A program made the position numbers and the translations under genes. Below are positions 30,392 through 40,592 of a stretch of DNA of 64,000 nucleotides, in pieces (within the stretch, counting starts at the first letter, position 1; each line of letters opens with the position of its first letter). Below the pieces are notes generated by a model that was not told the DNA's origin, did no database searches, and was given only the letters and a program-made list of their open reading frames with translations. Source of the stretch: Heloderma charlesbogerti (lineage: Eukaryota; Chordata; Lepidosauria; Squamata; Helodermatidae); assembly GCA_026122225.1 (NCBI GenBank), contig JANEZZ010002701.1, forward strand, positions 434,001 to 498,000. Reading direction: 5' to 3'.

Positions 30392-31634
30392 TCTGGAGGG
30401 ACATGCATTCTCCATCCATGGAATAGAATCTATACCCTTTTTTCATTCATAAATAAATAAATAACCAACCCAAAAAACCCCAAAAGGACAAAAAAAACCC
30501 CACCCAACTATAAAAAGGAAAATGGTAGTGACACTACTGTGCAGTGCCCTTTTGATTGTCATTCACAGTCCACCAGTTGAAAGCCAGCAGGTTAGATTAG
30601 TGGGGTTTGAGCTTTCTCCCTTCAGAAAGGGATGGGCCATTTCTGCGCAAGCCCATCCGCTGAGGCACCCCTGCAACTCTGCCACAGAATGCCCCGCTTG
30701 TTGCAAAGGATTGTGGGATGCGTCAGAGGGTGCGTGGCCAGATTAAACAGAGTTCTGGCCAGGCCTATCAGGCAACATCAGCTTCCCTGGCAGGGCTGAG
30801 ACGGCAATCCGAAAGCAACCCTGAGACTTCCTGGGATGGCACGTCATAGAGGAAAGTGGATAGCGATGATCCAGTTGGCTTTGGGGGACGCTTGTCCACC
30901 ATTGCTCGTCATCTCCTGGAGGGACCCCAAGTTTGGAACCAGGCACAGTGTTTGGGAAGTCGATGGCATCTGGAGCTGTACCTTTCCTGGACGTTTCTCC
31001 TTGGCTGTCTCTGTGCACTGCATTTCCTTCCTTGCACAGGCACGGCCACTCAGCAGTCTCGGGAACAGAGTGTGCAACTGGCTTCTCTGTCTTCCACTCC
31101 ATTTTCCCGTTGCCCTCACGGGGCATCCTTCCACTCCAGGCCTGCCTCAGAAAGAAAAGGAAACCCACTGCTTACAAGAAGCACACTTAGCCGAGCCTTT
31201 TTCCTCTGCTTGCCCCGCAGGGGAAGTTCTCTCTTTGCGTCCAAACAATGCCGTCTCTGCCCGGGTGGCTGTTCTGTCCTCCTCCTGTTCCTTCCTTTTG
31301 AAAGACACTGCGTGATGCTCCACCAAACTCCCTGAGATAAGACACACAATATGCCCCAGCCGGAGCTTCCCTGATTGGACGGCCTCTTTATTCCTGACAA
31401 ATCTGCCCATCTCAGGCTGTGCAACAAGCCGCTACATCACCAAACCAGGAATGCTAATTTGATTAACATCTCACCTTGATGACAGTTCAGATTTGAGTCG
31501 CACGACCCCTCCCACCGACACAGTCATGGCGTTGTGCAATCCTTTCATTATCTCGCAGTACGAGACGTCCATCATGAGGCAGGGAATTCATCCTGCTCCG
31601 TTCGGAAGGGCCCGGGAGTCGTGTCATAGGAAAA
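30392..31634. other. unclassified 1.2-kb stretch, no repeats recognised
   Basis: Longest apparently repeat-free block. Several frames of 96-159 codons overlap on both strands (for example 30836-31315 and 30743-31168), but none has a recognisable domain. An AT-rich segment, 'aatgctaatttgattaaca', lies at about 31449-31467. This is the first place I would look for a conserved non-coding element or an unrecognised exon. Confidence 0.4.
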
Positions 31635-31741
31635 CTGCTTTCCCTAATCTGGTAGCCCACAGATGCCTTGGACCTCAATGCCCCTCCATTCCCAGCCAAC
31701 ATGGCCAACACTTCTGCAGGGCACCAGGTTGGAGAAGACAG
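31635..31741. mobile_element. MITE-B remnant
   Basis: 'ctgctttccctaatctggta' at the left and 'agggcaccaggttggagaag' at the right, with a degenerate middle. Confidence 0.55.
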
Positions 31742-31846
31742 CCTTAAAAGAAAGTAAATTGGTGAGGGGGGACCACCCTGAGGGGCAGTCTTGACTAAAG
31801 ATCTGAATCACACATTAACAGAAAAAAGGCCTAACTGCACCCTAAC

Positions 31847-31957
31847 TGCGCAATCCTATGCATGTTTAGACAGAAAAGAACTCCTATATCTCCCACGCTG
31901 GCTGGGGGATGCTGGGAGTTGTAGGACTTCCTTCTGTCTAAACATACATAGATTTGC
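31847..31957. mobile_element. MITE-C relative with perfect 8-bp duplication
   Basis: Ends TGCGCAATCCTATGCATG and 'catacatagatttgc', with arms meeting at 'tttagacagaa' and 'ttctgtctaaa'. ACCCTAAC sits on both sides (31839-31846 and 31958-31965). The middle resembles MITE-B ('ctgggggatgctgggagttg'). Confidence 0.85.
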
Positions 31958-31961
31958 ACCC

Positions 31962-31963
<2 letters not shown>

Positions 31964-32004
<41 letters not shown>
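31964..32004. repeat. (CA)n microsatellite
   Basis: About 40 bp of CA units adjoining the MITE-C relative. Confidence 0.95.
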
Positions 32005-32006
<2 letters not shown>

Positions 32007-32636
32007 TCTGCAATATAAACTCTCCATACCTCACAGAACAGCAGGAGGCAGTGAGTATTTGGAGGGGGGCAGAAGGAGAGAGATTCTACCTGTAGGCACC
32101 CCAGCTCTAGGATGGTGTGGGTGATCTCTCAGAGCTAAATTGGACATGATGTGAATAGGATCTCCCATGGGTTTTAAAATGTCAACAGCAGCGATAGGGG
32201 CAATTCAGCTGGGGGGGATGCATTGCTGGGGGAGAGGGGTTTCATCTTTCCCCCACCATGCTGTTTTCCCAGTTAAAATCCTCCCCCAAGCTTCTATTTG
32301 CAAAGCAGGGCAAAACATGCAGGTAACATACAGGTGTCCGCATTTTTGACTGGGGGAGCTTGGAGCCGATTTCCTTTGTGGGGGTGGGAGCTTTTCATTG
32401 GGAGAATAGCTTGAGAGAAAAGGGATGAGAACCAGCTCGCCCAGTCAGCGGTGTGGAGCCAGGGCTGACGGGGCAAAGTGCCGGGACTTCTTGAGAAGCA
32501 CTGCTGTGCTCTGCCAGCCCCCTCAGAGGCTTTTTCCGGCTTTTTTGGCCAATCGGCTTTTTTCCTCAAGCTGAATTACCATGCGGAACAGCAATTGGAG
32601 AGGAAAGGGCCAATCCTGACACTGTGCTGAGACACA
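32005..32636. other. unclassified sequence
   Basis: No repeat or gene recognised. Confidence 0.5.
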
Positions 32637-32703
32637 GTGCATTGAGCAGGGGGGTGGACTCGAAGGCCTTGTAGGCCCCTTCCAACCCTACTGTTCTATG
32701 AGT
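32637..32703 (+). mobile_element. CR1-A 3' fragment
   Basis: 'gcattgagcaggggggtgg', 'ccttgtaggccccttccaac' and 'ctactgttctatgagtcta'. About 67 bp of the 3' end only. Confidence 0.85.
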
Positions 32704-32738
32704 CTACACATCCCATCCCTCCAGCATGGGAATGACTC

Positions 32739-32956
32739 CAGTGGAGCTGGTGGCTCCGATTTGGGTGGGGATGTGAATCTATGCTGGGTTTCAGTCAGAA
32801 CCAGCCAGGACTCTAAAGGAGCTTTCCAAAGTGCTGAACCCTATCCCCAAATGAGCCCAGCACCTTGGAGAGCTCCTTTAGAGTTCTGGCTGGTTCTGGC
32901 TGAAGCCCAGAATGGATTTACCACCCCACCAAAATCAGAGCCACCAGCCTCCACTG
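32739..32956. mobile_element. MITE-A copy with 8-bp duplication
   Basis: Full palindrome from 'cagtggagctggtggctcc' to 'agccaccagcctccactg'. Flanks aatgactc (32731-32738) and aatgagtc (32957-32964) match at 7 of 8. Confidence 0.88.
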
Positions 32957-32964
32957 AATGAGTC

Positions 32965-33225
32965 TTGAAAAATGCCTTCCCTTGGGTGCCAAGAAAGGCT
33001 TTTTTTCAAGTCTCTTTGGCACTGGGGGCAAATGTTTTGTGGGAGAGGCAAAGCTGGGGATAGGAACGCTAAGCTTCTCCCCGTGCACTGTGACTCCCCC
33101 CTAAAATCCCTTCCCCACATAGCAATGAGGCTTGAAATAACCCCCCCCCCTTGGACTCCAGTTAGAGCCTTTGTGCAAGCCAAACTGCTGTGTGGGCAGG
33201 GCAGGGATGTAGGAGATCCAGGAAG
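32965..33225. other. unclassified sequence
   Basis: Spacer with a C-run near 33141-33150. Confidence 0.5.
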
Positions 33226-33525
33226 CACAGGGACCCAGCGCTACTACATTTTTATTACCAGAGATGTCATTTGCTGCCACTGCCACTACCCTGCCTCAGA
33301 ATTCCCTGTTGCCTGTGAGCTTAGCTGCAACTGTAGCTGGCAGGAAATGAATTTTCCCAGCAACGATACATTGTTCCCTTGTTCTGATGCAAAGTATGTT
33401 GGGGTGGCCTGTCTTGAATGGGCAATTAAGACCCATTCGCTTGACAAAAGACCTGCTCTCGGAGATGAAAACTGCAAGAACGGGATATATAGATATATAT
33501 AGATATAGATATAGATATAGATATA

Positions 33526-33583
<58 letters not shown>

Positions 33584-33700
33584 ATCCACACAACTGCCTG
33601 AATGTTCGGACAGTCCTTGGCAGCGTGATGATCGAGACTGTCATGAAGAGCATCTGCACTTCAAAATTTACCACGACACCTCTGGGGCAGGGTGAGTAGC
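33226..33700 (+). mobile_element. W element copy 2, interrupted by a microsatellite
   Basis: Same block order as the other W copies: 'gagcttagctgcaactgtag', 'cccagcaacgatacattgtt', 'aagacccattcgcttgac', then 'ctgtcatgaagagcatctgc' and 'caaaatttaccacgacac'. The 5' end is eroded. A TATAGA/TA array of about 97 bp sits in the middle. Confidence 0.7.
33485..33581. repeat. (TATAGA)n(TA)n microsatellite
   Basis: 'agatat' units followed by about 27 TA units. Open frames here are artefacts. Confidence 0.97.
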
Positions 33701-33992
33701 AGGGACAGTCTCGTGTAGACGGCTGTGTGCTAGCCACGAGGGAAAATGGTTCCCAATCCGTGCTGCATACCTTGAATAAATACAGCCCTCCACATTAAGA
33801 AAAGGTGAGTATATTAGGGCAGAGGAGTGTACGAAAGGTGTGGAATTTTCCCCATTAAATAAGATGTCCAAGAAAGCATAGGGCAAGCAAAATGATACAG
33901 GGGCAGGAGCAACTCCCCCATGAGGAAAGGTGGAACATCACATGTGGAACTCTTTAGCCCGGGGGGGAGGGCAAGTAAGTGGAGACAGGCTA
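33701..33992. other. unclassified sequence
   Basis: Nothing recognised. Confidence 0.5.
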
Positions 33993-34459
33993 GAGGTGTG
34001 CATGGTGTGGAGAAGGTGGATAGGCGGACATTTTCCTCCCTCTCTCATAATAATAGAGCCCAGTGGGGTCATCCCATGAAGCTGATTGGTAGGAGGTTAA
34101 AAGGACAGATAAAAGGGAGGACTTCTTCACACCATGCATCAGTAAACTATGGAATTCACTTCCACAGGATGTAGTGATGGCCGCCTCTTTGGATGGCTCC
34201 GAAAGGGGATAGGACAAATTCATGGAGGATGAGACTCTCAATGGCTACTAGTCCTGATGGCTCTGTGCTACCTCCAGTACCAGAGGCAGTGAGCCTATGT
34301 AGACCAGTTGCTGGGGAACATGGGTGGGAGGGTGCTGTTGCACTCATGTCCTGCTTGTGGGTTTCCTGTGGGCAGCTGGGTGGCTACTGTGTGAACAGAA
34401 TGTTGGACTAGATGGACCCTTGGTCTGATCCAGCAGGGCTCTTCATACGTTCTTATGAG
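33993..34459 (+). mobile_element. CR1-B LINE 3' end
   Basis: Sense copy: 'gtggagaaggtggataggcg', 'cttcttcacaccatgcatc', 'tggaattcacttccacagg', then the UTR from 'ctactagtcctgatggctc' to 'ctgatccagcagggctctt'. Coding tail degraded. Confidence 0.85.
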
Positions 34460-34486
34460 CTGTCCAAATTAATCCAGGTTGATTAA

Positions 34487-34575
34487 TTTGGGGAGGGACT
34501 GTGGCTCAGTGGAAGGCCGCAAGTTCAATCTGTGATATCTCCAGTTTCTACATCCTATGGCCGAGAAAGCCATAC
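34487..34575 (+). mobile_element. tRNA-derived SINE head fragment
   Basis: 'gggactgtggctcagtgga' (A box) and 'aagttcaatctgtgatatct' (degenerate B box). Confidence 0.5.
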
Positions 34576-34708
34576 AAGTGAAGTGGAGCTCCAGTTTAGC
34601 ATGAGTCTATACGTGATACATAATTGATCATAGTTATTCCTGTTATACCCGTCTTCATAATGCAACTTTAATGAGGACAAAAAAAGGAGGGGAGGTCTTT
34701 ATTTTGCA

Positions 34709-34747
<39 letters not shown>

Positions 34748-34753
34748 TTCTCT

Positions 34754-34795
<42 letters not shown>

Positions 34796-35262
34796 ACACT
34801 GCATTATTAAATGCAGACATTTCCTGCTTTCCTTGCACTTGGCTCGGACTAAGGATACAATTTGGCTTTTACAACAAGCTTCTCCGGGTGCTGTTAGTTC
34901 ATCAGAATTGTACCAAAAACAGGAGCCTTGGGAAAGGCTGGTACCTATTCTCCCATGGTCCCCACCAGCAAGCCAGAAACTATGAGCTTCCAGATGAGGC
35001 TTTTAACACTCCATCTCCCGGCCTCATTCATGGAATTTTACAGGAGATCCAGACAACCTCATTATCCACTTGTAATCCTCTCATGTTTTCCCACCACTTC
35101 CTCCATCTTTTTTTTACCATGAAAATCCATTAAGAAGAAAAAGATGGAAGAGCTACACAACGCCTTCTCATTGTTAGTGCTCGGATCTCCCCATCTGGAA
35201 GCACCCACCAGCTCTCAAGGGAATGTTGCCACGTTCATAACCTTGAGACACAGACACATAAC
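34576..35262. other. unclassified sequence with a CT tract
   Basis: Contains the CT array at 34709-34792; the rest is not recognised. Confidence 0.45.
34709..34792. repeat. (CT)n microsatellite
   Basis: 84 bp of CT with scattered TTC and GTC interruptions. Confidence 0.95.
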
Positions 35263-35668
35263 TAGGGATGTTGGAGAAATCTGCAGTGGAATTTTTATTA
35301 ATCTGACATGCGAATTTTGCAGCAGACTGGCTTTTCCCCTGTCGGATGGATGCCACAGTCTTGCGGACTGTTTTTCTAACCTTGGGGAATTTTGCACAAA
35401 TTTGTTCACAGAAAAATGAGGGGGGGAACCCTAGCCAAAATGCACATTTCCCCCATAGGCTAAAGCACGAAGATGCACATTTTAGGGGGATTTGTGCATT
35501 TGTGCACTTGCGAATTTGCACATATTCACATTTGCGCAGATGTGAATTTATCCAAATTTGGAATCTAAAAAAATCCAATTCCATCAACACATGGACGACA
35601 GAACGAAAGGGGCCTAATAACCCATGAAGCACAAGTTGAACCTATTTTACTCAATCCATACATCCCTA
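35263..35668. mobile_element. AT-rich TAGGGATG-group MITE
   Basis: Ends TAGGGATGTTGG and 'atacatccctac'. The interior has 'gggaattttgcacaaattt', 'cccccataggctaaagcac' and 'gtgcatttgtgcacttgcg', as in 57123. Flanks match at only 4 of 8. Confidence 0.6.
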
Positions 35669-35848
35669 CCTGGAACTGTTCCCATCAGGGAGAGTGCTAT
35701 CCCATCTAGGACAGGCTGTCTACCTAATTCCCAGGTCTGGGAACTGCCTACACACAGAGCCTCTGTCTTATCAAGATTTAACTTCAGAGTATTGATCCTC
35801 ATCCAGCCCACCGCTGCCTCCAGGCACCAGTCCAGCACTCAATAGAAC

Positions 35849-35871
35849 AGAGAGAGAGAGAGAGAGAGAGA
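35849..35871. repeat. (GA)n run
   Basis: About 11 GA units inside the L2 copy, where the catalytic-site region should follow. Confidence 0.9.
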
Positions 35872-36111
35872 TGGGTGTCATCCACATATTGGTGACCCAA
35901 CGCTCCAAGTCCCCAGATGACTCCCCCAGCAGTTTCATATAGATGTGACATAGCATGGGAAACAGGATAGGTCCTAGCAGGACCCCACACCACAAGTGCA
36001 ATGGCGTCAAGCAAGCGTCTCCTAAGGCTACACTCTGGTAGCGACCCCGCAGATAGGAGCAGCGCCTGTGATATGGTGCCTCTCACCACAGAGCCGTTCC
36101 AGGGGGAACCA

Positions 36112-36285
36112 TAGAATCATAGAATCGTAGGGCTGGAAGGGGCCTACAGGACCATCGAGTCCAACCCCCTGCTCAATGCAGGAATCCAAGTCAGAGCATC
36201 CCTGACAGGTGTCCAGCCTCATCTTGAATGCCTCCAGTGTGGGACAGCCCACCAGTGCCCTAGGTAATTGGTTCCATTGATTGAA
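36112..36285 (-). mobile_element. CR1-A 3' end inserted in L2
   Basis: 'atagaatcatagaatcgtag', 'ccatcgagtccaaccccct', 'gcaggaatccaagtcagag' and 'gccctaggtaattggttcc'. L2 coding sequence flanks it on both sides in the same orientation. Confidence 0.88.
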
Positions 36286-37025
36286 AGCCATCAAGAGATA
36301 AAGGAGAATCAACAGGGTAGCACTCCTCCCATCTCTCTCCTGAAGAAGGTGAACAGTCAGGGTGACCAAGACTGTTTCAGGGCCGCATCCTGGCCTGATG
36401 CCAAACTAAAATTAGTTTAGATTGTTTGCTTCATCCAGGAACATCTGCAGCTGGTCATACACCACCCTCTCAAACACCCACCTTGCCCAGGAATGGGGTA
36501 TTTGCAACTGGGCAGTAATGCTCAAAAAAGCCTCTGGGTCCAGGGAGGGTCCCCTCAGGAGGACACACCGCCACCTCTTTCAAGGTGACATGCATAAGGC
36601 CCCCTTGCCCTGTAATGAGGCATTTAACGCTCCCCGGACCTGCCCAGTCAACTTGTCCCTGCTAGATTTCACAAGCCAAGAGAGGCAGCGGCCAGGGGGG
36701 CTTGTAGTCAGCCTAACCCCCAACAAGCATCCTGTCCGCATCCTCAGACTGCAGCATCTGAAGTGGATCCCACAGCTTGTGACCAGACGTTGCTCTGAAT
36801 ACTTCCCCAGTGCTTGCAATAACTGCGAGGCCCAGCCCTCGGAATGCTCCCCAAAACCCTCGTCACAGAGCTCCTCCAAGGGCCTCGCTGGCCCCATTCC
36901 CAAACCACATCTCACCAGTCCAGTCACCCCCCAAAGCAGCTCTGTGGGGTGGGTCACCAAGGACACAACAATGGCAGAGAAGTCAGGCTCTTCGCTGCTG
37001 CCCCATGGTAGGCATGCCTCTCACC

Positions 37026-37222
37026 CAGTGGAGGCTGGTGGCTTTGATGTCAGTGGGGTGATGAATCCGCTCTGGGTTTCACTCAGAACCAGTCAGAACT
37101 CTGAAGGAGCGATCCAAGGTGTGGAGCAGCTTGGAGAGCTCCTTTAGAGTTCTGACTGGTTCTGACTGAAACCCGGAGCAGATTCACCGGCCCACTGACA
37201 TTGGAGCCTCCCGCTTCCACTG
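37026..37222. mobile_element. MITE-A copy with 8-bp duplication
   Basis: Full palindrome with ends CAGTGGAGGCTGGTGG and 'ccgcttccactg'. Flanks ctctcacc (37018-37025) and ctttcacc (37223-37230) match at 7 of 8. The next element starts 18 bp further on. Confidence 0.9.
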
Positions 37223-37240
37223 CTTTCACCTGTGTTCAGT

Positions 37241-37816
37241 TAGGGATGTACAGATCCCCTTACCTGGGGTCCGTGGGGGGGGGAAGGCGATCCGGTCCTC
37301 CCCTGGGATCCTCCCTGGCCAGCTCCGCTCTGCGAGGAGTCCGCAGAGCTGCAGGCCGGCTCTGGCCACTGCTGGACTTCTGGCCACAGCCGGTCTGTGG
37401 ACACAAATGGTGTCCGGCGTAGGGGATGCCATTTGCATCCCTGCCCTTGGCCATGATTGGCTACGTAAATATTTACATAGCCAATCATGCCCAACGGCAG
37501 GGACACAAATGGCACCTGCTACGCCATTTGCATCCGTGCTCTTTGCCGTGATGGGCTATGTAAACATTTACGTAGCCCATCACGGCCAATGGCAGGGATG
37601 CAAATGGCGTCCGCTATGCCAGAAACCATTTTGTTCCACAGCCCAGCAGCAGATGGCTGCGGAACGAAGACGGCGACCCGGACCAGCCGCCGTCAAGTAG
37701 GTTCCGTCCCGGGGGGATTTCGGGGGAGTAGTCCGTTCCACCACGGACTCCGGGGTGCCGGATTCCAAAGAATCCAGCCTCACTGGAGTCCGTGGCAGAT
37801 TTCTCTGCCATCCCTA
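37241..37816 (-). mobile_element. TAGGGATG palindromic-module element with perfect 8-bp duplication
   Basis: Ends TAGGGATGTACAG and 'tctgccatcccta'. TGTTCAGT lies on both sides (37233-37240 and 37817-37824). It runs antisense to the 60.8-kb copy: the reverse complement of its right end ('tagggatggcagagaaat') matches that copy's left end. It contains two palindromes, at about 37449-37491 and 37545-37586, separated by 'cgccatttgcatcc' words. Non-coding. Confidence 0.92.
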
Positions 37817-37824
37817 TGTTCAGT

Positions 37825-38762
37825 TTCCTTTGGATTGAGATTTACACCACCTGCACACTAGCTGTCATCCCGGCCATTTCATTACTCAGAGTTCTTTGGA
37901 AAACCAGGGAGTCTTCCGGGCTCCATGCAGTTGGAGAGAGCACTCTGTGTTGTGTTCAGCCTCTGTTGTGATGAGGGCTTCTCATTGCTGTCTGCTGGTG
38001 AGGAAAACTGGGTTACAAGGTTCCACTCTGGATCGGATGTTTACCAAGGCTGTGGGCAAGGCAGGTTTCCAAGGAAGGCAGGAATAGGAACCGGACAACA
38101 CCTTGGGCTGGAAGCCAGACAAGCTTGTCTGTGTGGTGCTCCAACAAGGATCCAATTGGGACTGAGCCTTAAGTAAAGATTTTTCTTCTTTTAGGCTGGT
38201 TAGCTCCACCTCTACCCTGACTGAGCCTTTCTCTCTTAAAGGGGCCTTGTCTATTTTAGTAGCCTCAGGCTGCAACTACATAGCGGTGGTTGTAGGAGGT
38301 GAGATTCTTTATGGCTAGTGTCCTCAGGGTCAGAAGATGGCAATGGACTTCCTCTGAATGTGGGGGGGGCACGTCCTGGGGTCTTCCTTGAGAATTGGAT
38401 CCCAAGGGGCTGGAAGTCTCATGATGCCTTTCTGTAACCGAATCCTCTCCATGAACCATTGACTCCGGAGCTTCTTCTTCTGAAAACAAGGGATCATGAT
38501 CCCCCAAGGATGAGCATTCAGGGTTGAGGTCTATGGCACTGTGATCACATCGATAGCTCTAATCATCTCAACATCCCACAATGAGATAAGGGCATCAACA
38601 GGTGTGACAGCCATATCAGCCAGAAAATCCCCCAGAGCTTTCCATAATCCTTTGAGTTCTATAGGACTTTGGGGGCAGACCATCCTAATTGGTTTCCCCC
38701 ACCCTCAGTGGAGGATGGGGGTGCTGGGGATGTGATCTGTGGGGAAATTGCCCTGCTCCCTT
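37825..38762 (-). other. possible LTR-like sequence (uncertain)
   Basis: Antisense motifs such as 'ctctcttaaaggggccttg' and GC-rich serine-coding frames recall reptile LTR retroelements. No second LTR, primer-binding site or coding domain was identified. Left as unclassified. Confidence 0.25.
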
Positions 38763-38841
38763 AGAATCATAGAATCATAGAATAGTAGGGTTGGAAGGGG
38801 CCTACAAGGCCATCGAGTCCAACCCCCTGCTCAGTGCAGGG
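38763..38841 (-). mobile_element. CR1-A 3' fragment
   Basis: 'agaatcatagaatcatagaa', 'ggttggaaggggcctacaag' and 'ccaaccccctgctcagtgc'. Confidence 0.88.
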
Positions 38842-38905
38842 AGTTTGATTCCATCTTGATTCCACCATCTTGATTCCACCATCTTGATTCCACCTTGATT
38901 CCATC
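38842..38905. repeat. minisatellite, 14-15-bp unit
   Basis: Repeats of 'ttgattccaccatc', four to five units with small length changes, right at the CR1-A truncation point. Confidence 0.85.
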
Positions 38906-39678
38906 TCCTCCACCCCAAGTTTTAAGTCCTTCACCTGGCCCTCTTGAGACAGAAGCTAACACCCTGAAACATCTGTTCCCTTTGGGAGTTGGTAAACTGA
39001 TGGGCTTTTTTTCTGGATTCAGCCCCCCACCCCCACCCCAATGCTGAGGTTCTAAATGTTGGATGTTTGGTCTGTTCCACCCATGGAACTTTGGGATCGA
39101 ACGCCATCTTTTCAGCAGGTGCCACGCTTTCCTTGTTAGAAGCTACAGAAAGCTGCAAAAGACTCCCCCAATATTTGGGCGGGGGGGAGGAACTAGGTGC
39201 AGAGGAGTGTTTTATATTGTACAGGCCTGTGTAATGCATTAGTTGCCACGGTAACTGTGCAACCATTGAAGGAGGATGCAAAGATGTGGGGTTGCGCATG
39301 GGGGTGGGAAAATAGTTCTTTTCTCTTCCAGGTTCTTAATTATACTGGTAACACCTTGTTCCCTGTGGTGTGTACAGACCCAGCAATACCTTGGACTCTT
39401 CCACTTCTCCCCCCGCCCCACCTTCCATGGCCCTTGATACTGAGCTGATACTGAGGCCTGCTGTGACCTATCAGCTGGGCTCCAAGGAACCGGAGAGACC
39501 CACATTCTGCTCCGAGAAAATGCTAATTCAGCGCACAAAACAAAACTCAGTGTTTACCTAAATCTGCCTGGCGCACATGCTTTGAAAACTCCTAATTCTG
39601 ATTTTTCTTTTGGAGAGGTAGAGGATTGTAAAAAGGAAAGGAAGGGGTTCCCAACACCCCTTATTTTGTGCTGGGGGG
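38906..39678. other. unclassified sequence
   Basis: No recognisable gene. Frames of up to 122 codons overlap on both strands. Confidence 0.45.
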
Positions 39679-40027
39679 CAGGGGTAGGCACCCTTTTGGG
39701 GGCCTGGGCACATTTCGCAATTTGAGAAACTTGTGGGCACCACCACAAAATGGTTGCCATGGGAGGCAGGCATGGCAAATGACAAGGAACCTGCCCAAAA
39801 GACTGAGTACCAGGTAGAGGAGGGGTCTGCACCCCAAGACACTAACCGACTCCTTTGAACCCACAATTTTCAGCACCAACATAAACTTACTTTGCAGCAA
39901 TCCCAGCTGCTGGGAATAAAATGTGTTAATTTGAAATAATAAGTGGAAGGAGTCAGGCACTTTGGCGGGCGCAAGGAAAAGCCTCCAGGCCTCGTTTGTG
40001 TCTGTGGCACAGTGTTGCCAACCCCTG
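39679..40027. mobile_element. hAT-like non-autonomous element
   Basis: Starts CAGGGGTAGGCACCC and ends 'cagtgttgccaacccctg', whose reverse complement begins CAGGGGTTGGCAACAC. This inverted-terminal pattern is typical of hAT. No 8-bp duplication was found. Confidence 0.6.
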
Positions 40028-40123
40028 AGGTAGAGGAATGACAGCCTGGAACCAAATGGAATGATACTCAGCATGCATGGCACAGAAGCTTCGGCACTTG
40101 AATGACTTGAACTCCATAGCAAC

Positions 40124-40239
40124 GAGGACTAGAAACTTAGGTGCTGCTGCTCCTTTTATGTGAGGACTAGAAACTTAGGTGCTGCTGCTCCTTTTTATGT
40201 GAGGACTAGAAACTTAGGTGCTGCTGCTCCTTTTTATGT
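40124..40239. repeat. minisatellite, three 38/39-bp units
   Basis: Three tandem units starting 'gaggactagaaacttaggtg' (40124-40161, 40162-40200, 40201-40239). Identical except for one T in the T-run of the first unit, so very recently amplified. Confidence 0.97.
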
Positions 40240-40592
40240 GAGCATGTCAGGAAAGTGGTGCCTGATAGCAGAAACCAAGTTAGGTTCCAGGTGCACAAAA
40301 ACATAAAGATGGATGCTGAACAGCCCTATGTTCAGAAGCCGTTGCATTATGACTGCAGGCAGGTAGCAACTAGACAGAAACGTGGTGGACCAGGGCTACG
40401 GTGCAACCAGGACCAACAGAAGGGCATCAGGGGTGGTGCTTTTGTGCCCAGCAAGGGAACTGCAGAGTGCTTATGTGAGCTGTTTTTGATTCAAGCCTTG
40501 TGCACGGGGAAGACTTGCATGCCCCTGCTTTGTATGTAGACCTGTCAAAAGGCCTGTCATTATGTGGATGGAATGGGAAGAGCTCCTACACC
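40240..40592. other. unclassified sequence
   Basis: Nothing recognised. Confidence 0.5.

Larger units (their letters stand above)
35669..36990 (-). mobile_element. L2-clade LINE, about 1.3 kb, split by CR1-A
   Basis: The longest L2 copy, antisense and decayed. Reading the minus strand downward from about 36990: 'ITAQLQIPHSWARW', 'FERVVYDQLQMFLDEANNLN', then RPGCGPETVLVTLT and 'ERDGRSATLLILLYLLMAFN' (the L2 GFRPGYGTETALV...LLDLSAAFDT region). After the CR1-A insertion come 'LCHIYMKLLGESSGDLERWV' and 'GWMRINTLKLNLDKTEALCV'. The YADD box and many positions are lost to stops and frameshifts. Confidence 0.75.

Noticed and set aside
30743..31335. Overlapping 141-159-codon frames as candidate host genes
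   Set aside because: No domain, no signal, no splice context, and frames of equal length on both strands. GC-rich DNA gives such frames by chance.
33286..33737. Tyr/Ile-rich frames
   Set aside because: Translations of the TATAGA/TA microsatellite inside W2.
35263..35668. Firm target duplication for this MITE
   Set aside because: Flanks cacataac and cctggaac match at only 4 of 8 positions, no better than weak chance.
40124..40239. CRISPR-like array
   Set aside because: Direct tandem units without spacers, in a vertebrate genome; it is a minisatellite.
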